From Actinomycetota bacterium (GTDB lineage: Bacteria > Actinomycetota > Thermoleophilia > Gaiellales > Gaiellaceae), in NCBI GenBank assembly GCA_013817555.1, contig JACDCN010000176.1:1-5060 (forward strand): 5,060 bases of DNA, in the 5' to 3' direction. Position 1 is the first letter of the stretch. Each line of letters starts with the position of its first letter. The notes beneath the pieces were generated by a model that was not told the DNA's origin, searched no databases, and saw nothing but the letters and a program-made list of their open reading frames with translations. Below are positions 1-5,060 of this stretch, piece by piece. The translations under genes were made by a program, and so were the position numbers.

Positions 1-8
1 GTGGTCAC
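1..8 (-). CDS. Possible start of the next gene downstream of hemE (partial, runs off the edge)
   Basis: The hemE stop codon (TGA, 7..5) overlaps a GTG at 8..6 in the GTGA arrangement typical of translationally coupled genes. The next codon is ACC, and only eight bases are inside the window. An AGGAG motif lies about 11 nt upstream of this GTG, inside hemE, which is a little far but usable as a ribosome binding site. In operons of this type the next gene is often hemY/cgoX, hemH/cpfC or hemL, but nothing visible identifies it. The overlap could be chance. Confidence 0.25.
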
Positions 9-1051
9 CTCGAGGTCCGCTCCTGCACGCGCTCCACGAGACGGCGCACGTTGTCGACCGGCGTCTGCGGGACGAGGCCGTGCCCCACGTTGAAGACGTG
101 TCCGGGACGGCCGGCGGCGCGCTGGAGGACGTCGTCGACGCGCGCCCGGAGTTCACGCCATGGCGCGAGCAGCGAGGCGGGATCGAGGTTGCCCTGCACC
201 GGCCGCTCATGGCCCAGCTGCGCCCACGCCTCGTCGAGCGGGAGCTGCCAGTCGAGCCCGATGACGTCGCCGCCGCAGGCGGCCGCCTCCACGAGATACG
301 CGTTCACTCCGAGCGAGAAGTTGATGACGGGGACACCCGCGCGAGCGACAGCTGCGTACAGATCCCGGTTCACCGGCGCGACGTAGCGGAGGTAGTCCTC
401 GCGCCCGAGCGCCCGCCCCGCCCAGGAGTCGAACACCTGCAGTGCCTGCGCGCCCGCGCGCGCCTGGGCCAGCAGGTAGTCGGCCTGCACGGTCGCGAGC
501 TTGGTCAGCAGGCGTTTCCACGCGGCGGGCTCGGAGAGCATGAACGCCTTCGTCTTCGAGAAGTCCTTCGACGTCCCGCCTTCGATCGCGTAGCTCGCCA
601 GCGTGAAGGGAGCGCCTGCGAATCCGATCACCGGAACGTCGCGCGACTCGAGCTCTCGGCGAACGAGCATGATCGCGCCGAGGGTCCCTGACATCGTCTC
701 CTCCGCAGGCGGCGTGCCGAGCAGGTCGACGTCGCGGGGGCTCGCGATCGGGTTCCCGATCTTCGGCCCGTCGCCCTTGACGAAGTCCAGCTCGAGACCC
801 ATGCCCACGAGCGGTGGCAGGATGTCCGAGAAGACGATCGCCGCGTCGACGCCGAACGCGTCCACCGGCATGAGCGTCACCTGCGCCGCGAGCTCGGGCG
901 TTCGGATCACTTCGAGCATCGAGTGCTGCGCGCGCAGTGCCCGGTACTCCGGCATGTACCGCCCTGCCTGACGGAGCAGCCAGACTGGGGTGCGCTCGGC
1001 GGGAAGCCCGCGACAGGCGCGGAGGAACGGCGACGTCGGCTCGGTGTCCAC
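5..1051 (-). CDS. hemE: Uroporphyrinogen decarboxylase HemE
   Basis: HemE removes the four acetate carboxyl groups of uroporphyrinogen III to give coproporphyrinogen III in the cytosol. The protein is 348 aa with the chosen start, close to the usual ~350. Family landmarks appear in order: the substrate-binding RQAGRYMPEYR at 27-37, FSDIL with the catalytic Asp76, GAPFTLASY with Tyr154, FDSWAG with Ser209, QGNLDP at 286-291 and NVGHG with His324. The start is taken as GTG at 1051, which gives an N-terminus ending in PFLRACRG just before the conserved RTPVW, as in known HemE. A GTG at 1090 would add 13 residues and overlap hemQ by 22 nt. The open frame reaches back to 1246, but that part lies over hemQ and is arginine-rich and unlike HemE. 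Neither start has a strong Shine-Dalgarno. The gene follows hemQ by 17 nt, so it is probably cotranscribed. The identity is firm, the start moderately so. Confidence 0.96.
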   Translation of the reverse strand: MDTEPTSPFLRACRGLPAERTPVWLLRQAGRYMPEYRALRAQHSMLEVIRTPELAAQVTLMPVDAFGVDAAIVFSDILPPLVGMGLELDFVKGDGPKIGNPIASPRDVDLLGTPPAEETMSGTLGAIMLVRRELESRDVPVIGFAGAPFTLASYAIEGGTSKDFSKTKAFMLSEPAAWKRLLTKLATVQADYLLAQARAGAQALQVFDSWAGRALGREDYLRYVAPVNRDLYAAVARAGVPVINFSLGVNAYLVEAAACGGDVIGLDWQLPLDEAWAQLGHERPVQGNLDPASLLAPWRELRARVDDVLQRAAGRPGHVFNVGHGLVPQTPVDNVRRLVERVQERTSR

Positions 1052-1068
1052 CTCCGAGGGCGTCTCAG

Positions 1069-1842
1069 TTACCTGGAACTGCTCTGCCACGCCGCCCTGC
1101 CGACGAAGAACGGGCCCAGCCGCTCGAGGTGGAGCGAGGTCTGCCGCGTCTTCCGCATTCGCTGGACGATGATCGAGAGCGGGTGCAGCTCGGGGCCGAG
1201 GAGCCCGACGACGAAGTCGTTGTCGAGCTTGTCCAGTCCGTGGCATGCGAGCCGGATGTCGTATCCGAGACCCGCCCGGCCGAAGGCCATCCCCACGCCT
1301 CCGTGCTCCATGAGGATCGCGTTCTGGTCCTTCCGCGAGAGCTGCTCGAAGGAGCCGGCGCGGCGGAGCGGATACCAGATCGCCCAGCGAAGCTCGGGAT
1401 CGAGCACACGGCGGCGAGGACGCTCCACGAGGGTCTCGTCGAGGTCCTGCTCGTGCCCGATCGCGTAGGTCCTCCCGAGCATCGTCAGCTCGGGCTTGGG
1501 TTCGAGCTCCGCGAACGGAGCCGCCTGCAGGAACGTCCGGAGATCCGACACGAACGCATCCGGCTTCTCGCTCAGGGTGAGCAGGGCCACCCCGGTCGGG
1601 TCGTTGACGTCCTCGTAGAGAACCCCCTCGATGTCCGCCGACTCGAGCGAGGACACCAACGAGGCTGTGTCGCGGGCGCTCCCGAAGGCCTGAAGCTGCA
1701 TGAAGAGCCTCCGGTCGAGCGACGTCGTCTCCCCGTCGGCGGTCCGCCCGTGTTCCGCGACGTCGACCTCCTCCGAGATCTCCTCGGCCCGGTCATCGAC
1801 CCGGGCCCGCGCCTTTGAGCTCGCCTCAGGATGAACGGCCAT
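1069..1842 (-). CDS. hemQ: Chlorite dismutase-family heme protein, HemQ/ChdC-like (probable coproheme decarboxylase)
   Basis: HemQ/ChdC converts coproheme to heme b, the last step of the coproporphyrin-dependent pathway, and its place between hemB and hemE supports a heme role. With the chosen ATG the protein is 257 aa. The first ~45 residues are charged and low in complexity (VDDRAEEISEEVD). The family fold then starts at RRLFMQLQAF (~43-52). The C-terminal heme half carries WYPLRR with Tyr157, at the place of the catalytic tyrosine of HemQ, then MEHGG with His180 as likely proximal heme ligand, DIRLACHGLD (195-204) and ERLGPFFVGR near the end. Arg197 seems to fall where HemQ proteins have Gln or Ala and chlorite dismutases have Arg, so this may be a separate subfamily. 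The start is uncertain: ATG 1842 is the nearest start before third-position GC becomes high, ATG 1944/1941 lie in poor coding sequence, and ATG 1701 has a GGAGG 6 nt upstream but would cut the conserved RRLF. Confidence 0.85.
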   Translation of the reverse strand: MAVHPEASSKARARVDDRAEEISEEVDVAEHGRTADGETTSLDRRLFMQLQAFGSARDTASLVSSLESADIEGVLYEDVNDPTGVALLTLSEKPDAFVSDLRTFLQAAPFAELEPKPELTMLGRTYAIGHEQDLDETLVERPRRRVLDPELRWAIWYPLRRAGSFEQLSRKDQNAILMEHGGVGMAFGRAGLGYDIRLACHGLDKLDNDFVVGLLGPELHPLSIIVQRMRKTRQTSLHLERLGPFFVGRAAWQSSSR

Positions 1843-1980
1843 GTCGCGATGCGGCGCTGGACGTCGCGATGCCGCGTCCTCGGTCGCGCCCATATCAACT
1901 GATATGGGCGACTCCCTGCGTCCTTGCCTCGCGCCGTCCATCATCCGCCTCGCGACGGGCGATCATCCTGAGACAAGCTC
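1817..1980. repeat. Element A: long imperfect foldback between hemB and hemQ
   Basis: Read on the plus strand from 1817 and on the minus strand from 1980, the two halves are similar over about 80 bp. Both begin GAGCT and share CTCAGGATGA (plus 1826..1835, minus 1972..1963). Next come TCGCGA-x-GCGG (plus from 1844, minus from 1954) and TGGACG-x-CGCGA (plus from 1858, minus from 1940). The halves meet at a perfect 11-bp inverted repeat. The outer 18 bp match at 16 positions. The middle of each arm is more diverged, with small indels. The right edge lies 2 nt from the hemB stop. The left part covers the proposed hemQ start codon. In RNA the whole block could fold into one long interrupted stem. 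It may be an old MITE/REP-type insertion or a regulatory structure. No target-site duplication is evident and no transposase is present. Confidence 0.65.
1887..1910. promoter_or_regulatory. Perfect 11-bp inverted repeat with 2-nt spacer: candidate operator or hairpin tip
   Basis: CGCCCATATCA at 1887..1897 is repeated in inverse orientation as TGATATGGGCG at 1900..1910, separated by AC. The centre is AT-rich, in contrast to its GC-rich surroundings, and the spacing resembles a dimeric regulator site. It lies 45 nt upstream of the proposed hemQ ATG, in the hemB-hemQ gap, and is also the exact centre of foldback element A, so it could simply be the best-kept tip of that structure. No convincing -35/-10 pair was found beside it. 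Confidence 0.45.
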
Positions 1981-1981
1981 C

Positions 1982-3001
1982 TCACTGGATCCAACGAGCC
2001 GCGTCCTTCGCGTGGTACGTGACGACGAGATCCGCTCCGGCACGGCGAATGCCCGTGAGGATCTCGAGCGCGACCGCGCGCTCGTCGAGCCACCCGTTCG
2101 CCGCTGCGGCCTTCACCATCGCGTACTCCCCGCTCACGTTGTAGGCGGCGAGCGGAAGCTCGGGGAAGCGCTCGTGCACGGCACGAACGACGTCGAGATA
2201 CCCGAGCGCGGGCTTCACCACCAGCCCGTCGGCTCCCTGCTCGACGTCGAGCGCCGCCTCACGCAGCGCCTCGCGCGCGTTCGCGGGATCCATCTGGTGC
2301 GTCCTGCGGTCTCCGAACGCCGGCGCGCCCTCCGCCGCGTCGCGAAACGGAGCGTAGAAGGCAGATGCGTACTTGACCGCGTACGAGAGCACCGCGACGC
2401 GTTCCAGCCCCGCCCCATCGAGTGTCGTCCGGATCGCGCCGACCATGCCGTCGATCATCCCGCTCGGCGCGACGATGTCGGCTCCGGCCTCCCCGTGCGA
2501 GACGGCAATGCGGGCGAGCAGCTCGAGCGTCTCGTCGTTCAGGAGATAGCCGTCCGCATCGAGCAGGCCGCAGTGGCCGTGGTCGGTGTACTCGCACAGG
2601 CACACATCGGTCGCCACGACGAGCTCCGGGCTCGAGTCCTTCAGCGCGCCGATCGCCTGCTGGACGACGCCGTCGTCCGCGAAGCTCTCGAGCCCCATCG
2701 CATCCTTCGAACTCGGAATCCCAAAGAGCAGCACCGCCTTGATGCCGAGCGCCGAAAGCTCAGCAGCTTCCCGGCCGAGACCGTCGACCGAGAGCTGGTC
2801 GATCCCCGGCATCGAGGGCACCGGCTTCCGCATGCCCTCGCCGGGAACGACGAAGAAGGGATAGACGAGGTCGTCGGGCGCGAGCGTCGTCTCCCGGACG
2901 AGATCTCGAAGCGCCTGCGTCCGGCGCAGCCTGCGAGGCCGATGCGCTCCAGGATCAAGCCGAAGGGCGTCGAGTGGACTTGTCTCTGCGAACTCCGTCA
3001 T
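1982..3001 (-). CDS. hemB: Delta-aminolevulinic acid dehydratase (porphobilinogen synthase) HemB
   Basis: HemB condenses two molecules of 5-aminolevulinate into porphobilinogen in the cytosol. The protein is 339 aa, slightly above the usual 320-335 because of a polar N-terminal arm. The zinc-site motif DVCLCEYTDHGHCG holds Cys134, Cys136 and Cys144, marking the Zn-dependent type rather than the Asp-rich Mg type of plants. The two Schiff-base lysines are Lys210 in SYAVKYASAFYAPFRDA and Lys263 in VVKPALGYLDV. QMDPAN (236-241) and YNVSGEYAM (287-295) are also typical. In the segment after the zinc site the protein reads APSGMIDGM where many homologues have APSDMMDGR, a place known to vary. The ATG overlaps the hemCD stop as ATGA, which fixes the start and indicates translational coupling. 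GGGGAG lies 3 nt before the ATG. The stop abuts foldback element A. Confidence 0.97.
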   Translation of the reverse strand: MTEFAETSPLDALRLDPGAHRPRRLRRTQALRDLVRETTLAPDDLVYPFFVVPGEGMRKPVPSMPGIDQLSVDGLGREAAELSALGIKAVLLFGIPSSKDAMGLESFADDGVVQQAIGALKDSSPELVVATDVCLCEYTDHGHCGLLDADGYLLNDETLELLARIAVSHGEAGADIVAPSGMIDGMVGAIRTTLDGAGLERVAVLSYAVKYASAFYAPFRDAAEGAPAFGDRRTHQMDPANAREALREAALDVEQGADGLVVKPALGYLDVVRAVHERFPELPLAAYNVSGEYAMVKAAAANGWLDERAVALEILTGIRRAGADLVVTYHAKDAARWIQ

Positions 3002-4692
3002 GGGCTCCCCACGCTTGGGCTCTTCAAGAAGTGAGATGTGAGAGCGTCAATAATGCCCTCGGCGGTCGCCTCGTCGGCGACGAGGCCGACGGGCAACCCT
3101 ACCTCCCGCGCGGCCTGGGCCGTCTTCGGGCCGATGCAGACGACGACAGCGCCCTCGGCGACTTTCCCGACGCGCGACGCCCCGAGGCTGCGGGCGGCGG
3201 AGCCGCTAGCGAGGACGATCGCGTCGACACCGCGCTCGAGCTCGACCACGTCGTCTCGAGATGGGTCGACGGCAATCGTCCGGTAGGCCGCAACCGCATC
3301 CACGACCGCGCCTCGCGAGCGAAGCTCGTCGGCCAGGTTCGGCGACGCGATGTCAGCCTGCGGAAGCAGGATGCGCACCCCCTGGACAGGTCCGAGGCCG
3401 GCAGCGATCTCCTCTGCCGCGAAGCGATCGGGGACGAACGCCGCTTCGAGGCCGAGCGTCCGGACGGCCTCTGCGGTTGCAGGACCGACCGCCGCAACGC
3501 GCGTTCCCTCAGGCAGGAGCTTGCCGGCGAGCCGCTCGCGCACGCCCGCAACACCGTTCGCGCTCGTGAACACCACCCAGTCGTAGCTCTCGAGGCGCGC
3601 AAGTGCGGCGTCGAGAGCGCTTGCGTCCTCGATCGGCGCGATCTCGACGAGCGGCAGCGCGACGACCGTCGCGCCGAAGCGCTCGAGCGCATCGGCGAGT
3701 GGGCCGGCCTGCTCGCGTGGGCGCGTGAGGACGATCCGCCGGTCGCGAAGCGGCTGCGCTCCCCGGATCGCTCCGAGGATGTCGCCCGCACCCGCGGCGA
3801 GCGCTTCGCGGGCCAGACGCTCCCCCACCTCCTCGGGCTCACCCTCACCCGCGACCCGAACCACCTGTCCGCCATCCGGGCTGGCGACCAGCGCATTCAA
3901 CCGAACCCGACCTTGTGACACTGTGTCAGTTGGTTCCGAGTCAACAACGACCGCATGGGCGCCGACCGGTGCGGTGCAGCCGGCGCCGAGGGTCCGGAGG
4001 AACACGCGCTCAGCCGTCGTCTCCGCGCGAGCTCCAGGATCGTCGATCGCGGCCAGGAGCGAGAGGATGCGCTCGTCACCCGCGCGGCACTGCACTCCGA
4101 GGGCGCCCTGCCCCGGCGCGGAGAGCATCGTGTCGGCCTCCAACCACTCGGTTACCGCGTCCTCGAGCCCGAGCCGAAGGATGCCCGCTGCAGCGAGCAC
4201 CACGGCGTCGAACTCCCCGTCTTGCACCTTGCGGACCCGCGTGTCCACGTTCCCTCGGATCGAGCGGACATCGAGATCCTGGCGCAAAGCCTGGAGCTGC
4301 GCGGCACGACGCAGGCTGCTCGTCCCGACGACTGCCCCCGGCGGGAGCTCGAGCAGTCTCTTCCCGTCCCGCGCGACGACGCAGTCCCTGACGTCCTCCC
4401 GCAGGCACACCGCGCCGAGCACGATGCCGGGCGTCTCCTCGGTTGGCAGGTCTTTCAGGGAATGGACGGCCAGGTCGATCGTGCCTACGCGCAGGGCCCG
4501 CTCGAGCTCTGCCGTGAAGAGGCCCTTGCCGCCGATCGTGGGAAGCGGCATGCCGCTCGCCTGGGTCCGATCGCCGCGCGTGCCAATCGGTTTTGCCCGG
4601 CAAGCGATCTCGGGCCACGCTTCTGAGAGCAATACCGCGACGCGCTCGGTCTGCGCCCGTGCGAGCGCCGAAGCCCGCGTGCCGAGCACCAC
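2998..4692 (-). CDS. hemCD: Fused porphobilinogen deaminase / uroporphyrinogen III synthase (HemC-HemD)
   Basis: One 564-aa chain joins two successive enzymes. HemC (about 1-310) builds hydroxymethylbilane from four porphobilinogens. It shows LGTRASALA at 3-11, GGKGLFT at 54-60, HSLKD with the catalytic Asp81, GTSSLRR at 123-129, RGNVDTR at 146-152 and LGAGCTAPVGAHA, whose Cys239 should carry the dipyrromethane cofactor. HemD (about 316-564) closes the ring to uroporphyrinogen III. It begins RRIVLTRP, then shows FTSANGV at 375-381, AVGPATAEA at 401-409, LASGSAARS at 494-502 and CIGPKTAQAA at 519-528. Both halves look intact, so the fusion should be active in both steps. GTG 4692, or the next codon GTG 4689, is the only start in frame: the reading frame upstream has no ATG, GTG or TTG before a TGA at 4740..4738. 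No Shine-Dalgarno is visible; the 7 nt before GTG are AGCCGCA and beyond them lies element B. The stop overlaps hemB by 4 nt. Confidence 0.96.
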   Translation of the reverse strand: MVLGTRASALARAQTERVAVLLSEAWPEIACRAKPIGTRGDRTQASGMPLPTIGGKGLFTAELERALRVGTIDLAVHSLKDLPTEETPGIVLGAVCLREDVRDCVVARDGKRLLELPPGAVVGTSSLRRAAQLQALRQDLDVRSIRGNVDTRVRKVQDGEFDAVVLAAAGILRLGLEDAVTEWLEADTMLSAPGQGALGVQCRAGDERILSLLAAIDDPGARAETTAERVFLRTLGAGCTAPVGAHAVVVDSEPTDTVSQGRVRLNALVASPDGGQVVRVAGEGEPEEVGERLAREALAAGAGDILGAIRGAQPLRDRRIVLTRPREQAGPLADALERFGATVVALPLVEIAPIEDASALDAALARLESYDWVVFTSANGVAGVRERLAGKLLPEGTRVAAVGPATAEAVRTLGLEAAFVPDRFAAEEIAAGLGPVQGVRILLPQADIASPNLADELRSRGAVVDAVAAYRTIAVDPSRDDVVELERGVDAIVLASGSAARSLGASRVGKVAEGAVVVCIGPKTAQAAREVGLPVGLVADEATAEGIIDALTSHFLKSPSVGSP

Positions 4693-4699
4693 TGCGGCT

Positions 4700-4867
4700 A
4701 GATGCTTGATCGGGAATTGACGCGCAGTCGGGGGCCGTCACGACCAAGCAGGGCGACGCACTCACTCGTCGTGCAGGCTGGTAAGCCTGGACGGCGAGGG
4801 AGTGGGGCGAACCGGCGCCGTGTCGTGGCTGTCCTCCGGCCCGCCGTGAATTCCCGATCAAGCATCT
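4700..4867. repeat. Element B: 168-bp foldback with 23-bp terminal inverted repeats between hemA and hemCD
   Basis: The end arms are 4700..4722 and 4845..4867. The outer 19 bp (AGATGCTTGATCGGGAATT against its exact complement) match perfectly, and 22 of 23 match overall. Inside are further matched pairs in nested order: CGGGGGCC at 4729..4736 with GGCCCGCCG at 4838..4846 (one bulge), CACGAC at 4739..4744 with GTCGTG at 4822..4827, and a long central hairpin. The whole region can thus fold as one extended structure in DNA or RNA. It fills most of the hemA-hemCD gap, ending 7 nt before the hemCD start and beginning 25 nt after the hemA stop. It may be a MITE-like insertion or a structured mRNA leader. 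No clear target-site duplication, transposase gene or terminal T-run was found. Confidence 0.8.
4759..4804. other. Central hairpin of element B
   Basis: The arms run inward as CACTC/GAGTG, CTCG/CGAG, CGT/ACG and CAGGCT/AGCCTG, around a four-base loop GGTA at 4780..4783. Single unpaired or wobble positions separate the blocks (one is a G-U pair in the plus-strand RNA and a C-A mismatch in the minus-strand RNA). About 18 strict pairs form in a 46-nt span. No run of T follows on either strand, so it is not a standard intrinsic terminator. Confidence 0.65.
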
Positions 4868-4892
4868 GGAGGGGGCGCCGCGGCGTCAGGCC

Positions 4893-5060
4893 TCACGGAT
4901 CGCGCGGCGTGGAGAGCCCGAACAGCGCGCGGATCGCGGTGGCGGCCTCGTCGGTCTCGCCGCCACCGGCGCGCTCCCGCAGTCGCAGTGTGGGTTCGTG
5001 CAGGAGCTTTTTGACGAGTGCGCGTGAGAGATGCTCGATCCGCTCGGCGGTCTTCGGGTC
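4893..5060 (-). CDS. hemA: Glutamyl-tRNA reductase HemA, C-terminal end (5' part outside the window)
   Basis: The last 55 codons of a minus-strand gene enter from the right edge and end at TGA 4895..4893. The segment AERIEHLSRALVKKLLHEPT followed by LRLRE is characteristic of the C-terminal helical dimerisation domain of glutamyl-tRNA reductase. After it come a Gly/Glu-rich linker and AIRALFGLSTPRDP, also the usual ending (a final helix with LFGL). The enzyme reduces glutamyl-tRNA to glutamate-1-semialdehyde, the first committed step of the C5 pathway, and being first in line before hemCD and hemB fits many actinobacterial operons. The catalytic Cys and NADPH domains lie outside the window, so intactness cannot be judged. 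The codon pattern is strongly GC-biased at the third position, as in its neighbours. Confidence 0.85.
   Translation of the reverse strand, partial: DPKTAERIEHLSRALVKKLLHEPTLRLRERAGGGETDEAATAIRALFGLSTPRDP

Noticed and set aside
1052..1246. N-terminal extension of hemE up to 1246
   Set aside because: Most of these codons (1069..1246) lie over the 3' end of hemQ and read as an Arg/Pro/Ala-rich peptide unlike HemE. The conserved region starts only after GTG 1051.
937..1818. Plus-strand open frame of 293 codons over hemQ
   Set aside because: Same mirror effect: no family motifs, while the minus strand encodes a recognisable chlorite-dismutase-family protein.
1841..3034. 397-codon open frame on the plus strand over hemB
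   Set aside because: It mirrors hemB codon positions, is rich in Arg/Glu/Val without any recognisable family motif, and hemB is certain on the other strand. Such shadows are expected at this GC content.
4699..4866. 55-codon minus-strand ORF spanning element B from an ATG in one arm to a TAG in the other
   Set aside because: It begins and ends within the inverted repeats, has no Shine-Dalgarno (CCCCCTCCAG precedes the ATG) and no recognisable sequence, and its codons lack the strong G/C third-position bias of the neighbouring genes. It is probably a by-product of the repeat.
4700..4867. Integron attC site or tRNA-like gene in element B
   Set aside because: I saw no attC-type core (GTTRRRY/RYYYAAC) sites, no tRNA cloverleaf and no CCA end. 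The structure is a simple nested foldback.
4690..4880. Target-site duplication around element B
   Set aside because: The flanks (GCGGCT or CGGCTA on the left, GGAGGG or TGGAGG on the right) share no direct repeat. A TA duplication would require TA on the right, where TG is found.
4700..4892. Intrinsic terminator after hemA
   Set aside because: Strong stems exist but no T-run follows on the minus strand, and the short CGCCGCGGCG palindrome at 4876..4885 has no room for a loop.

Overview
The window is a GC-rich stretch carrying a tetrapyrrole (heme) biosynthesis operon, with every gene on the minus strand. In transcription order, from high to low coordinates, it holds the 3' end of hemA (glutamyl-tRNA reductase), a fused hemC-hemD gene (porphobilinogen deaminase plus uroporphyrinogen III synthase), hemB (5-aminolevulinate dehydratase), a chlorite-dismutase-family gene (HemQ/ChdC-like) and hemE (uroporphyrinogen decarboxylase). 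The possible first bases of one more gene lie at the left edge. The plus strand has long open frames, but they are mirror shadows of these genes.

The genes form an almost complete route. HemA commits glutamyl-tRNA to 5-aminolevulinate by the C5 pathway. HemB condenses two of these into porphobilinogen. HemC polymerises four porphobilinogens, HemD closes the ring to uroporphyrinogen III, and HemE makes coproporphyrinogen III. A HemQ-type protein beside HemE, if it is a true coproheme decarboxylase, points to the coproporphyrin-dependent branch known from Firmicutes and Actinobacteria. High G+C, GTG starts, C5 pathway and HemQ-like protein together suggest a high-GC Gram-positive lineage, perhaps a deep actinobacterium such as a Thermoleophilia relative. 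The taxonomic part is inference.

Junctions inside the operon are of two kinds. hemCD/hemB overlap by 4 nt, hemQ/hemE are 17 nt apart, and hemE seems to overlap the next start by 4 nt. The two exceptions are hemA-hemCD (200 nt) and hemB-hemQ (139 nt). Each is filled by a long foldback (inverted-repeat) element of about 165 bp. Element B (4700..4867) has 23-bp arms with 22 matches and nested inner hairpins, and ends 7 nt before the hemCD start codon. Element A (1817..1980) is an older-looking imperfect palindrome whose two ~80-bp halves are mirror copies around an 11-bp perfect AT-rich inverted repeat, and it abuts the hemB stop. hemCD lacks an obvious Shine-Dalgarno sequence. The coding-type base pattern of hemQ begins right at the edge of element A. 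These paired structured elements are the least expected content of the window.
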